Assembly: GCA_964602475.1 (NCBI GenBank)
Contig: CAZRRN010000017.1
Coordinates: 1 to 55,224, forward strand
Source: SZUA-448 sp964602475
Lineage (GTDB): Bacteria > Bacillota > Clostridia > Lachnospirales > Lachnospiraceae
Length of the DNA: 55,224 nucleotides
Reading direction: 5' to 3'
Positions 1 through 8,952 of this stretch are shown piece by piece. The translations under genes and the position numbers were made by a program. Numbering within the stretch: the first letter of the stretch is position 1; each line of letters opens with the position of its first letter. The notes below the pieces were generated by a model that worked only from the letters and a program-made list of their open reading frames with translations, searched no databases and had not been told where the DNA came from.

Positions 1-138
1 TGGAATAATGATTTCATCATAGTAGTATTCGTAGTATGCCTTTTCCGTATTCAGCCTATTGGACATATACGGAAGAATCAGGGCAAGGCAAATCTTCAAG
101 TGAGGATACTTCCGTTTTGCCAAGCGAACTGCTGAAGC
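1..138 (-). pseudogene. SLOG/DUF1273-like protein fragment (partial, runs off left edge)
   Basis: Minus strand, 46 open codons from 138 down to the window edge. The translation contains RLAKRKYPHLK, then LPYMSNRLNTEKAYY and YDEIIIP. This resembles the central part of SLOG/DUF1273 (YpsA-like) nucleotide-binding proteins, where a (K)KYPH-(I/L)-K stretch leads into a hydrophobic strand and LP. The N-terminal part is missing. It is fused out of frame to the helicase fragment at about 137-142, so no start codon or ribosome binding site is present. The family call rests on a short pattern match from memory and is tentative; the break in reading frame is plainly visible. Confidence 0.45.
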
Positions 139-2005
139 ACATTTCCTCAATGCCGAACATAATCTCGTCGATCTGCTGTTGTAAGATAGCAACCTGTCGT
201 TCTGCCGACATGGGGATTTTCTCGAACTGCGAGTGTCCGATGATAACGGCATCATAGTCACCGGTGGCGATACGGGCACAGAATTTTTTGCGGTTCTGTG
301 TTTCAAAGTCCTTTTTTGTCGCCACAAGGATATTGGCAGAGGGGTAAAGCTGGAGCCATTCTGCCGCCCACTGCTCTGTGATGTGATTCGGCACCACGAT
401 CAAAGATTTGGTGCAAAGCCCCAGCCGTTTCATCTCCATAGCCGCGGCAACCATCTCAAAGGTCTTTCCTGCGCCTACCTCATGGGCCAGCAGGGTGTTC
501 CCGCCGTACATGATATGGGCGATAGCATTGACCTGATGGGGCCGCAGGGTGATCTCCGGGTTCATCCCGGAAAAGCGGATATGACTGCCGTCATACTCGC
601 GGGGGCGGATGGAATTAAAGGTTTCGTTGTAGATGCGGCACAGCCGTTCTCGCCGGTCAATGTCTTTCCAGATCCATTCGGAGAATTTCTGCTTAATCAA
701 CTCCTGTCTATCCTGGGCAATGGCGGTTTCCTTTTTGTTGAAAACCGGTTTTTTGTTGCCGTTTTCGTCCTCCACATAATCAAACACGCGCACATCCCGC
801 TGGTTTAAGGTCTGCTCCAGAATCTGATAGGCGTTCATGCGCTTGGTGCCGTAAGTGGTCAAGGTTTTGATATTGCCCCGGTCAGCGTTCTTTTCGGTAA
901 TGGCCCACTGTCCGGTAGCGCCGGAGCGCAGGATTTTAATGCGGCTTCCTGCGTAATAGCTGGTGCCGAAGGTTTCCACCATGAATTTTTGGTAGACATC
1001 TATGGGTATCCAGTTGGCACCGATACGGACGCCAATTTCAGCGGCGGTCAGGTCTACCGGCTGCACCGCTTCCAGCGCCTCGATGTTTTTGGCAATCAGA
1101 GGTTTCTTTTCAGCCGGTAATACCTCGTAGAGCGCCTTTGCCATTCGGAGCTTGCGGCGCACATTACCGGAGAGATATTCATCGGCGGCTACAAAGGGGA
1201 ATTGCTCCACCTGCACAAAGGCTTTGGGTATGGCAGCGGCTTCCTCGGCGCACTGAATATCCCGGAAAATAACACCGGACAGGTCAGCGGCCAGTTCTTC
1301 CTCGCTTTTCCCGGACAGCTCCGCCATATATTCCATATCCACCCGCGCTTTTTCGGAGATGGATACGGCAAGGGCTTCGCTGGCGGTGTCCACGCTGGTA
1401 ACGGCTTCATGGGGGCGTATCGTGCGCTTGGTGAACATATCTGCCTTGCGTTTGAGATTGCCTTCCTCGTCCAGTACCTCCAGAGAACACAGCAGGCAAT
1501 AGCTGGAGTCCTCACCAAAGGCAAGGCTGTTGCCCCGGCTGGAAAGCAGGCCGTACTTTTTCGTGTTATCGTCATACAGACGGTTCAGCTCCGCCTGCTC
1601 TTTCTGAATATCCTCGTCCGGGTAGCCCTCAGTCTGATACTCGATCAGCCTGCGGACACATTCCCGGATGGCGATCATGCCCCGGATACGGTTTTCAGCG
1701 GTGACGGATACCTCTATCGGGTGCATACGGGAATTTTCCCGGTAATACACCTTGCCATCCACAAGGCAAAAACTGAAATTACGCACCGCAGGGTCTGCGG
1801 GGATCGAGCGATCTTCCTCCTCGTCCAGTTCCTCCACCTCATAATCGGTAATCTGCGCATGGAGGTTCTGTACCGCTTCGGAAAGCAGCTCCGACAGGTC
1901 TGCGTCCTCATAGGCCCGGCAGGTGCTGTCCATGCCGAACCGGGTGGATTCCATGACCATATCGCCCAGCACCATTTCCGGGTGCTGCACAAAATAGCGG
2001 TTCAT
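56..2005 (-). pseudogene. Large SNF2-type helicase of an integrative element, internal fragment
   Basis: 649 codons. The core shows a superfamily 2 helicase start: TLRPHQVNAIAHI, then the Walker A-like HEVGAGKTFEMVA and IVVPNHITEQWAAEWLQLY, as in the giant methylase/helicase proteins of Tn1549-type elements in Lachnospiraceae. Those proteins usually have a DNA methylase part in front and the remaining helicase motifs behind; both are absent here. Homology-like sequence continues upstream of the ATG (frame reads YENGIRMNRYFVQHPE), so 2005 is not the native start. At the 3' end the family-like sequence stops at GIEEM (about 140) and 27 unrelated residues follow in a shifted frame relative to the SLOG fragment. 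I infer a non-functional remnant truncated at both ends by deletions. Confidence 0.75.
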
Positions 2006-2487
2006 GCGAATGCCGTTCTCATAAATTCCTCAATATCGCCTCCGACAACACGCTGCATGGCTTCAAGGGAATCTTCAATCTCGATTATCCGGGGATATTT
2101 ACCCGGTTCAACAAGCAGAACGGAGATTTTTTCTGCACTCTGATTCATTCTCTCACTGACACTACATTCCTCTGGGTGGAAAGCAACTTGTTTGAAGCCA
2201 ACGCTGTCGCAGAAATAAAATCCCTGCGGTACGGTATCACTTTCATAGACCTCCACGACATCGGAAACAGAGAGGGAACGCCCCCTGTAATCGGAAGGGT
2301 GGTTGATGTTCAACAGGGTATAAACCTCCTCCAGATTGCTGCAATCCACCTCCTTGTCATATACCTTGTCGTAGATTTTGCTGTCCACCTCCGGGCTGCC
2401 CTGGAACCTCTCGAGGCGGTCATGTGACAGGAACATCATTCGGTGTTCATCCCTGTCGGAATTGATTTGATAAATTCTGATCTTCAT
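2002..2487 (-). pseudogene. YodL-domain protein, 3'-truncated
   Basis: 161 codons starting MKIRIYQINSDRD. The features IYDKVYDKEVDC, YRGRSLSVSDVVEV and GFYFCDSVGFKQV are typical of the YodL-domain proteins encoded next to the giant helicase in CTn/Tn1549-type elements; their role is unknown. Family members normally continue past the VEPGKYPRIIEIE region for further domains. Here the protein ends after GGDIEEF in nine residues read out of frame from the helicase gene. The stop overlaps the helicase ATG by 4 bases (ATGA), which looks like natural coupling but is more likely a chance result of the deletion. The 5' part and start look intact. Confidence 0.7.
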
Positions 2488-2518
2488 ATTTGTCCATAAC
2501 TCCTTTCCTTTTGGTTAT

Positions 2519-2546
2519 GTAAAAGGGGCGGCTTTGCAGCCGCCCC
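2519..2546 (-). terminator. Rho-independent terminator after the small membrane peptide gene
   Basis: On the minus strand the arms GGGGCGGCT and AGCCGCCCC flank a short loop (2525-2546) and are followed by TTTT. It lies between the 29-residue gene and the YodL gene. Confidence 0.75.
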
Positions 2547-2552
2547 AGGCCG

Positions 2553-2642
2553 TTACTTCTTCTTAGCCCTGATCTTCAAAAAGACCAACGCCGCAAGAAT
2601 AAACACGACCAGCCCGATGGCAATACCGGTTTTTGCATCCAT
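2553..2642 (-). CDS. 29-residue single-span membrane peptide
   Basis: Too short for usual gene calling but convincing by context. Translation is MDAKTGIAIGLVVFILAALV followed by FLKIRAKKK: one hydrophobic helix of about 17 residues and a basic C-terminal tail. Its ATG overlaps the stop codon of the adhesin chimera by one base (TAATG), and a terminator follows directly. Small peptides of this kind sit downstream of SpaA-type adhesin genes in related integrative elements; the function is unknown. The arrangement implies translation coupled to the upstream gene. Confidence 0.6.
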   Translation of the reverse strand: MDAKTGIAIGLVVFILAALVFLKIRAKKK

Positions 2643-5600
2643 TATTCAGCATCCTCCTTTTTCTTCTTATTTTTGATTCCGAACACACCGCAGGTAACAG
2701 CGCCCACAGCGGCAATGCCCATCAGGGCAATCCAAAGGGCCGGGTTGCTGTCATCGCCGGTTTTCGGGGTATCACGCAGTTCATTGTGCATTTCCACCTT
2801 GGTTACGGCACCCTCAAAGACAGTGGCCTTTTTATCCGCAGGCAGCACATAGTTCTGAGATACGCTGTCGGAAACCTCGCTGATGGTGTAATCACCAATG
2901 CGCAGACCCTCCACGAGAATTTCGCCGTTCTTATCCGTGGTGAATACCTGCTCATAGCCATTTGCTCCGGTCACACGGAAAGAGAAACCTTCCACCTTGC
3001 TGTCCGAAGATGTCTTGATGATTTTCAGGCTGCCCACCTGTGCCGCATTGATAAAGCCTTTTCCGGCTTCATTTTCCACAACCACGGTCTTGCCATGCTC
3101 GGTGATCTCAAAATAGTAAGCATTGCTGTCCAGATAGAAGCCCTCCGGCGCTTTGGTTTCCTTGACCAGATAGCCGCCGTAGGTCAGTTCGCTCATCTCA
3201 TAAATGCCTGTGCTGACCTCCATGATCGTTCCCAGTTTTTCATCCTCAGCGTCCAGCTCCTTGTTACCGTTTAAGTCACGGTAGATTTCAAACTCCGCAC
3301 CGGTCAGCTTGTTGTCCGGGTAATCCTTATCCACCTTGGTAAGCTGTACCGTGCCTCGAATCAGCGTGTTCTCAATCTCCACCTCAATCATAGCGCAATC
3401 CGCTTCTATGTTTACCGGGTAGGCGTCCTCTGACAGCACATAGCCTGTCGGGGCCTTGATTTCACGGACGATCCAGCTACCGAGAGGAACCTGGGCAAAA
3501 GAAAAACTGCCGTCCTCTGCGGAGGTGGCAGTCAGAATCGCAGTATCGGTTGTAAATTCTTCGGTATCAGCGGCAAACAGGCCAATCAGCGCACCGCCCA
3601 GGGCGTTGCCGCTGTCGTCCTTTTTCATGCCCTGTACTTCACCATAGATCAGGTCGTTTTCAATGGCAGCGCCATCATTTGCCCTGATCTCCACAAGGGC
3701 CGTATCCTGTCCGGCATATTCAAACACAACCGGGTACTCGGTATCGAAAAGAATATAGTGGCTGTCGGTGGAGATTTCTTTCAGGCAGTAACTTCCAAAA
3801 GGCAGATCCGTCTTGCAAGCAGAATGGCCGTTTTCATCCACCGAGAGGATTTCCAGCAGGCCGCCAGCCGGGATAATGGAACCGTCTGCGGCAGTCAAAT
3901 CCTCTTTTGCATAAAGGCCAAAGGTAACAGCGGTGATTTCGCCGTTCATGCCAATGCCGAACTTCTCATTCTGCTCCATGACTTTATCCAGAGAGACAAG
4001 GACTTTCTGGCGGTCATTGTAGAAGCTGGCAGAGGTTTCGGTAACTTCGATTTCCTGACCGGCATAGACAAGCTCGACGGTGCGGACTTCGGTATTCAGC
4101 ACCATACCAAAAGGTGCAGTAGTTTCGCGGATTTCATATTTTCCAAGATACAGCGGCTTGCTTTCTGCTACCCCGTTTTCGTCTGTGGTAATGGTATCTA
4201 CTACCTCACCTGCAGAATAACGGAGGGTGCCGTCCAGCGTAACCACATCTTCGGCGGCGGTGATTTCATAGACCGCACCGGGCAGGCCCTGCACCTCATA
4301 TACAGGCTGATAAATTCCGTCGCTTTCTGTCACTGTGGCGAACACCTCGCCGGATTTGCTGATCTTGATGATCCCTTTCTGCGCCATGTTGGACTTGGTA
4401 ACTTCCACTACTGTCACAGAACTTTCCTCTGTTGCATTGTCAGCGGTCACATCAAAGTAAATCGGATCAGAGTTCAGTACATAACCATACGGTGCGGATA
4501 CTTCCACAAGGGAGTACCCGGAACCATACTCCAGCTTTTCAGGCGTCACCAAATACCCCTCGTCATTGGTGTAGAAGGTATCAATCGTGGTCGGTGTCGG
4601 GTAGGTGAAGGTCATTTCCACCTTGCTGCCGTCCGGACGGTAAAGCTGGAAGCCCGCGCCCGCATAGGGAATGGTCTTGCCTGTCTCTGCATCAACCTTG
4701 ATGACCTTGATATAGCTCTCAAAGTTTGCATTGTTGGCAAGATAGCGGTAAACCTGCCCGTCCTTTGCGATATACACATCGAAGTCGGCAAGCAGCTCAC
4801 GGCCCTCCCAGCCGGATACCTGATGGACGGTGTAGATACCATAAGGCAGCTCTTTGGTCTGTGCAAAGCCGTTCTCATCGCAAACGAGATAATCACGCTC
4901 GCTGTCTTTGGCGGCGTCATAGCTGCCGGAGGATTTCAGATAGACGGAGAACTCTGCACCGGCTTCCGGGGTTTCCAGCTTGGTTTCGCCATCGTCTGTG
5001 TGTTTGATGAGAGCGATACTGCCCTTGATGACCTGCTCATTCACATCATTGGCGGTGGAGTTGTATTCCACGGTATAAAGCTGGGGTTCCGCACCTACAT
5101 GGTAGGAGGTTTCGTCCAGCAGATAGCCCTCGGACGGGCTGATCTCACGGATGCTCCAGTCATCATCACAAACATAATATGCTGTGACAAACTGACCGTT
5201 GGCATCGGTGGCGTAAGTGTCAACGAGCTGGTCGCCCTTGTAAATGCCATAAACAGCACCGGCAAGGGAGGCGTTACCCTGGGGCGTGCCGGCTTCCCGG
5301 TCACTTTTTGTCACGGTGGCGCTCCACTTTTTCAGCACATTGGTGACGCTCTTTTCGGTGACGGTTTTCCATTCCACCGCTGCCGTCTGGCTGTCGGGAA
5401 CCACATAGCGGATCGGCGTGTCCACTTCCTCCAACACATAGCCGGAGCCGATCAGCACATTTTTGAAATACGCCTTGCCGCTACTGTCGGTCACAGCATA
5501 CTCATCTACGGCAATCCCGGAAAGAGAGGTGCCATACAGGTGGAACTTCATACCTTCCACCAGACCGTCCTCACTGGTCTTGGTCACGGTCAGGTCGCCG

Positions 5601-6628
5601 CGCTTCAGCACATTGTTGAAGGTCACAGTTGTGGTTCGGCCTCCGATGACCGTCACGCGCTGAACGCTCTGCGGCTCATACTTCTCATAGCTCTGCTCGG
5701 TCACGGTATAAACGCCGGGAGTCACGATGGTATCCTCCATTTTCTTCGCGGGCGTCCCCGGCGAGAAGAATTTTGAAATACGCTCCTTGGGCATTTTGAA
5801 TTGCTCCACCTGATTGGGCTTTTCCTCCTGCATGATGGACAACAGAACATTAGCGTCCAATCTGCCCTCCTGAGAAAACTGCCGCATTTTGATCGCCTGG
5901 GCATGGGAAGGTGTGCAATCCTCGCTTTCCATGATTTCAAACAAATCCTGCTGTTCTTTTTCGGTAAGGTAGGACAGCTCCACCGCAGGACGGAGAGCAA
6001 TCTGCAAAATGTCCTTTTCTTTGAGAACAGAGTTATCTACCAAATCCAGAATGTCGGGAATAAGGTTAGTCAAGCGGATATAGCGTTTTATTTGCGTAAT
6101 CCCATCAGGACTGCTCGATGCCAGTTCTTCATTAGAACGTCCCCTTGCCAACTTCGGTCCCAGTGGGTCCGAAGTTAAATCCGTCCGTTGTCCTTGCCGC
6201 TTCATAGCGTCCAGTTTCATCTTGTACGCAAAGGCTTTCTCTGAGGGCAAAATCTGCTCTCTTTGCAGGTTCGAATCGACCATGACAATGGTGGCTTCAT
6301 CGTCGGTCATATCCCGAACAATGCAGGAAAGCGTCTGCTTCTCTGCCAGCTCACTGGCTTTTTTGCGCCGGTGTCCGGCAATCATTTCATAGCCGCCATC
6401 CGGTTTAGGACGCACCAGCGCAGGCACCAGCACGCCATACTGCTTTACGCTGTCCACCATTTCCATCATGCTTTCGTCCATACGCACCTTAAAAGGGTGG
6501 TTGGGAAAGTCGCTGATTTCATCCAATGGAATATCCCGGACGGTTTCCCGCTGGGCTTCATCACGCTCGGCCTGGGTGGTAAAGAGGCTACCTACACTCA
6601 GCAGGTCTGCCACGTTGTTTTTCGCCAA
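2642..6628 (-). CDS. ParB::SpaA chimera: ParB N-terminus fused to Cna-B repeat wall-anchored adhesin
   Basis: 1328 residues in one open frame. Residues 1 to about 295 are a ParB/Spo0J-type partition protein: IPLDEISDFPNHPFKV, the nuclease-like GHRRKKASELA box, then a helix-turn-helix region around ITQIKRYIRLTNLIP. From about residue 300 (TPGVYTVTEQSYEKYEP) onward it is a chain of Cna-B/SpaA prealbumin-like repeats with recurring G-Y-x-L-x-E-V/I and KET-AP-GY signatures. It ends with the sorting signal TPKTG, a hydrophobic helix and KNKKKKEDAE. ParB is cytosolic and an adhesin needs a signal peptide; none is present, so the two halves cannot both work as in their families. In related elements these genes lie at opposite ends of the conjugation module, so I infer a large in-frame deletion near 5735, or a chimeric assembly. 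Confidence 0.85.
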   Translation of the reverse strand: MAKNNVADLLSVGSLFTTQAERDEAQRETVRDIPLDEISDFPNHPFKVRMDESMMEMVDSVKQYGVLVPALVRPKPDGGYEMIAGHRRKKASELAEKQTLSCIVRDMTDDEATIVMVDSNLQREQILPSEKAFAYKMKLDAMKRQGQRTDLTSDPLGPKLARGRSNEELASSSPDGITQIKRYIRLTNLIPDILDLVDNSVLKEKDILQIALRPAVELSYLTEKEQQDLFEIMESEDCTPSHAQAIKMRQFSQEGRLDANVLLSIMQEEKPNQVEQFKMPKERISKFFSPGTPAKKMEDTIVTPGVYTVTEQSYEKYEPQSVQRVTVIGGRTTTVTFNNVLKRGDLTVTKTSEDGLVEGMKFHLYGTSLSGIAVDEYAVTDSSGKAYFKNVLIGSGYVLEEVDTPIRYVVPDSQTAAVEWKTVTEKSVTNVLKKWSATVTKSDREAGTPQGNASLAGAVYGIYKGDQLVDTYATDANGQFVTAYYVCDDDWSIREISPSEGYLLDETSYHVGAEPQLYTVEYNSTANDVNEQVIKGSIALIKHTDDGETKLETPEAGAEFSVYLKSSGSYDAAKDSERDYLVCDENGFAQTKELPYGIYTVHQVSGWEGRELLADFDVYIAKDGQVYRYLANNANFESYIKVIKVDAETGKTIPYAGAGFQLYRPDGSKVEMTFTYPTPTTIDTFYTNDEGYLVTPEKLEYGSGYSLVEVSAPYGYVLNSDPIYFDVTADNATEESSVTVVEVTKSNMAQKGIIKISKSGEVFATVTESDGIYQPVYEVQGLPGAVYEITAAEDVVTLDGTLRYSAGEVVDTITTDENGVAESKPLYLGKYEIRETTAPFGMVLNTEVRTVELVYAGQEIEVTETSASFYNDRQKVLVSLDKVMEQNEKFGIGMNGEITAVTFGLYAKEDLTAADGSIIPAGGLLEILSVDENGHSACKTDLPFGSYCLKEISTDSHYILFDTEYPVVFEYAGQDTALVEIRANDGAAIENDLIYGEVQGMKKDDSGNALGGALIGLFAADTEEFTTDTAILTATSAEDGSFSFAQVPLGSWIVREIKAPTGYVLSEDAYPVNIEADCAMIEVEIENTLIRGTVQLTKVDKDYPDNKLTGAEFEIYRDLNGNKELDAEDEKLGTIMEVSTGIYEMSELTYGGYLVKETKAPEGFYLDSNAYYFEITEHGKTVVVENEAGKGFINAAQVGSLKIIKTSSDSKVEGFSFRVTGANGYEQVFTTDKNGEILVEGLRIGDYTISEVSDSVSQNYVLPADKKATVFEGAVTKVEMHNELRDTPKTGDDSNPALWIALMGIAAVGAVTCGVFGIKNKKKKEDAE

Positions 6629-7406
6629 TCGCCAGCACCTCCTTTACCAGACCTCCGTAAGCCGCCGCAGCCTGTCCTTTGGGTTCATGCTTGAAAATGC
6701 TCTTGTCCGCCGTGCTGACTTCTGCAAGGCGCACCGTTGCCGGAATGACCGTTTGCAGGACAGGCAGGTGCTTCCCAAAGTTTTCTTTTACCGCCCGGAC
6801 AGTATCCCGCCGGAAGTTGGTTTCATTGGCCATCGTCAGGAATACGCCGCCGATTTTCAGCTTGGGATTGATCTGCCGCTTGATCTGCTGTACGGTGCCG
6901 ACCAGCTCCGTCATGTCCTCAGCCGCCAGATAATCCGCCTGAACGGGGATAAGAACATAGTCCGAAGCTGCCAGAGCGTTGATGACCAGCATACCCAGGG
7001 AAGGGCGGCAGTCCAGCAGTACATAGTCATAGTCGTTTTTTACGCTGTCCACATACTGCCTTAATACTGTTTCGCGGCTCATCACATTTACAAGGCCGGT
7101 TTCCACGGCAGACAAGGCACGGTTTCCCGGCACAAAGTCAAAGCCCTCATGGTGGTGCATGATCTCCGTGTGTTCGGCAATTTCTTTGCCGGATACCACA
7201 TCACTCATTACATCACCGAGGGCGCGGGGCAAGTCATGGGGCTTTCTCAGGCCCAGCATCTTGGTTAAATCACCCTGCGGGTCAACATCGATCAGCAGGA
7301 CTTTCTTTCCGTCTAAGGCCAGCCCTGCGCCAATGCAGTACACGCTGGTGCTTTTTCCAACCCCGCCTTTTTGGTTAGCTACGGAGATTACTTTTGTTTT
7401 CGCCAT
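6588..7406 (-). CDS. parA: ParA-family partition ATPase
   Basis: 272 residues, usual length for plasmid/ICE ParA (Soj/MinD superfamily). The deviant Walker A motif KGGVGKST is at residues 13-20, followed by LLIDVDPQGDLT (A' box) and VLLDCRPSLG (Walker B). ParA proteins move or position DNA together with ParB bound to a centromere site. The gene starts with MAKTKVISVANQK and its 3' end overlaps the downstream parB-derived start by 41 bases, the normal tight parAB arrangement. It appears intact although its partner is truncated. It is probably the only fully intact larger gene of the integrative-element remnant. Confidence 0.92.
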   Translation of the reverse strand: MAKTKVISVANQKGGVGKSTSVYCIGAGLALDGKKVLLIDVDPQGDLTKMLGLRKPHDLPRALGDVMSDVVSGKEIAEHTEIMHHHEGFDFVPGNRALSAVETGLVNVMSRETVLRQYVDSVKNDYDYVLLDCRPSLGMLVINALAASDYVLIPVQADYLAAEDMTELVGTVQQIKRQINPKLKIGGVFLTMANETNFRRDTVRAVKENFGKHLPVLQTVIPATVRLAEVSTADKSIFKHEPKGQAAAAYGGLVKEVLAIGEKQRGRPAECR

Positions 7407-7470
7407 AGATTGATTCCTCCTTTCTTAGATTTAGCCGTCTGCGGCGAAGCGGGCGGCTATGTACGGGCAT

Positions 7471-7510
7471 AAAAAAAGCCGCCTACTCTTTGCATAAAAG
7501 AATAAGCGGC
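7471..7510 (-). terminator. Rho-independent terminator after the 51-residue gene
   Basis: On the minus strand GCCGCTTATTCTTT and AAAGAGTAGGCGGC form a long stem with a short loop, followed by seven T. It separates the 51-residue gene from parA. Confidence 0.8.
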
Positions 7511-7536
7511 ATATGTAACCAATGCGATATTAAGTT

Positions 7537-7692
7537 TTACAGTGTGTCTGATACCTTCAAAATCAGTTCGTCCACGCAGTCCGTATATCGGCCCTGTTGC
7601 TGTAATTTGTTCTTGAAACGAATGAGGCTTTGCAGTACAAGACGGGTTTCATCATCATTCAAATAGAGATAGCGTTTTTTATTCTTCATCAT
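7537..7692 (-). CDS. 51-residue conserved element protein (unknown function)
   Basis: Minus strand, below usual length cut-offs. Translation begins MMKNKKRYLYLNDDETRLVL and ends DELILKVSDTL. It is charged, probably helical and has no membrane segment. A GGAGGGG Shine-Dalgarno sequence lies just upstream of the ATG and a strong terminator lies about 27 bases downstream, so it is a complete monocistronic unit. I recall similar short proteins near parA in CTn/Tn1549-like elements but no known function; a small DNA-binding or regulatory role is only a guess. Confidence 0.6.
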   Translation of the reverse strand: MMKNKKRYLYLNDDETRLVLQSLIRFKNKLQQQGRYTDCVDELILKVSDTL

Positions 7693-8036
7693 CGTTCACC
7701 CCTCCTTACACTTACAGGATACCGGAGCATCAACGGATTTGCCAATGTGCAAATACGATAAACTATATCAGGTTTGGTCAAATCCAGCCAAATCCGGTGA
7801 AACGCTATCAGCACTTTTATCCATAATTCCGGGAAGATTTTTGCTTCCTGATAGCAGCAAGGGGAGGGGAAAATCGGCCTTCAAACGGCCTGATCAGCGC
7901 CCTGATTTGTCCTATTTTTTAACACATAAGGGGTTCAAAATGCCCATTTGTCCACTCATTAACACAAAAAAACGAGGTCAAAACTGGTCAAATCCGGCGA
8001 AAATCAGCCAAACAGAATCAAAGCCATAGATACAGG
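7693..8036. other. Non-coding edge of the integrative element with short repeats
   Basis: About 340 bases without a convincing gene (a 96-codon plus-strand frame lacks family features). The decamer GGTCAAATCC occurs at 7776-7785 and 7986-7995, with variants AAATCCGG and GGTCAAAACT nearby. An inverted repeat GCTATCAG/CTGATAGC spans 7804-7855. It lies between the element genes and the ribosomal operon, so it could hold a partition site, an element end or a promoter; none can be proven by eye. Confidence 0.4.
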
Positions 8037-8071
8037 AAAACCCCGGAAAACCTTGATTTTCCGGGGTTTTT
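8037..8071 (-). terminator. Bidirectional terminator downstream of rpsI
   Basis: Perfect arms CCCCGGAAAA and TTTTCCGGGG (8041-8066) with a six-base loop, flanked by runs of A and T on both sides. It would end the rplM-rpsI transcript on the minus strand and shield it from the integrative-element remnant. Confidence 0.85.
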
Positions 8072-8101
8072 GAGCCTTTTTGATTGTAAAAACGCGACCA
8101 A

Positions 8102-8494
8102 TTATCTCTTGGAGAACTGCGGAGCGCGACGGGCTGCTTTGAGACCGTACTTCTTACGTTCTTTCATTCTCGGATCTCTGGTCAGGTATCCTGCCTTCTT
8201 CAGAGTCGGACGAAAATCTCCGTCTACGGTCAATAATGCTCTCGAAATACCATGGCGGATTGCTCCTGCCTGTCCGGTGAATCCACCGCCGCGAACGGTA
8301 ACGATTGCATCGTATTTATCAGCAACTTCTACCAGCTTCATAGGCTGACGAACAACTACCTTCAGGGTCTCAAGACCGAAATAGTTGTCGATATCTCTCT
8401 TATTGATTGTAATCTTGCCGGTGCCCGGTACAAGGTATACTCTTGCAATACTGCTCTTTCTTCTTCCTGTTCCGTAAAACTTTCCCTTTGCCAA
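8102..8494 (-). CDS. rpsI: 30S ribosomal protein S9
   Basis: 130 residues, normal length. Begins MAKGKFYGTGRRKSSIARVY and ends in the basic tail KKYGLKAARRAPQFSKR, whose final Lys-Arg reaches the P-site tRNA in bacterial ribosomes. GGGFTGQAGAIRHGISRALL is the conserved core. It follows rplM by 23 bases, the universal rplM-rpsI pair, and carries a GGAGG-type Shine-Dalgarno. A strong terminator follows. Confidence 0.98.
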   Translation of the reverse strand: MAKGKFYGTGRRKSSIARVYLVPGTGKITINKRDIDNYFGLETLKVVVRQPMKLVEVADKYDAIVTVRGGGFTGQAGAIRHGISRALLTVDGDFRPTLKKAGYLTRDPRMKERKKYGLKAARRAPQFSKR

Positions 8495-8517
8495 TGTGAT
8501 ATCCTCCTTTCGGTCAA

Positions 8518-8952
8518 TTAATACTTAATCTCTAATACTTCCGGCTTCTGTGCTGCCTGATCATGCTCCGGTCCTGCATATACATGCAGTTTCTTGAGCA
8601 TCTGGCTGCCAAGAGTCCCCTTCGGAAGCATGCCCTTTACTGCAAGGGTAACAACTGCCTCAGGCTTCTTTGCCATCAGTTCCTTTAATGTGGTCTCTTT
8701 CATACCGCCCGGATAATCGGAATGGTTATAATAAATCTTCTGTTCCATCTTCTTTCCGGTAACCTTTACCTTATCCGCATTTACTACGATGACATAGTCA
8801 CCTGTATCAATGTGCGGAGTGAAGGTTGGCTTGTTCTTTCCTCTCAAAACCGCTGCAATCTCAGAACTTAAACGGCCTAATGTATGACCTGTAGCGTCAA
8901 CTACATACCATTTTCTTTCAATCGTTGCCGGGCTTGCCATAAAACTCTTCAT
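8518..8952 (-). CDS. rplM: 50S ribosomal protein L13
   Basis: 144 residues from the ATG at 8952 (MKSFMASPATIERKWYVVDA), chosen because AAGGAGG lies 8 bases upstream; a longer frame exists but lacks such a site. Typical features are TLGRLSSEIAAVLRGK, the GDYVIVVNA strand and MLPKGTLGSQML. L13 binds 23S rRNA early in assembly and is co-transcribed with rpsI. The operon has its own sigma-A promoter and a structured leader of about 95 bases. Confidence 0.98.
   Translation of the reverse strand: MKSFMASPATIERKWYVVDATGHTLGRLSSEIAAVLRGKNKPTFTPHIDTGDYVIVVNADKVKVTGKKMEQKIYYNHSDYPGGMKETTLKELMAKKPEAVVTLAVKGMLPKGTLGSQMLKKLHVYAGPEHDQAAQKPEVLEIKY

Noticed and set aside
1202..2143. 313-codon plus-strand frame
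   Set aside because: Shadow of the helicase and YodL reading frames; no family features.
3758..5776. 672-codon plus-strand frame opposite the adhesin
   Set aside because: Exact antisense shadow of the repeat-rich adhesin half of the chimera; composition is unlike a protein and there is no ribosome binding site.
7739..8029. 96-codon plus-strand gene at the element edge
   Set aside because: No Shine-Dalgarno, repeats dominate the sequence and the product resembles nothing.
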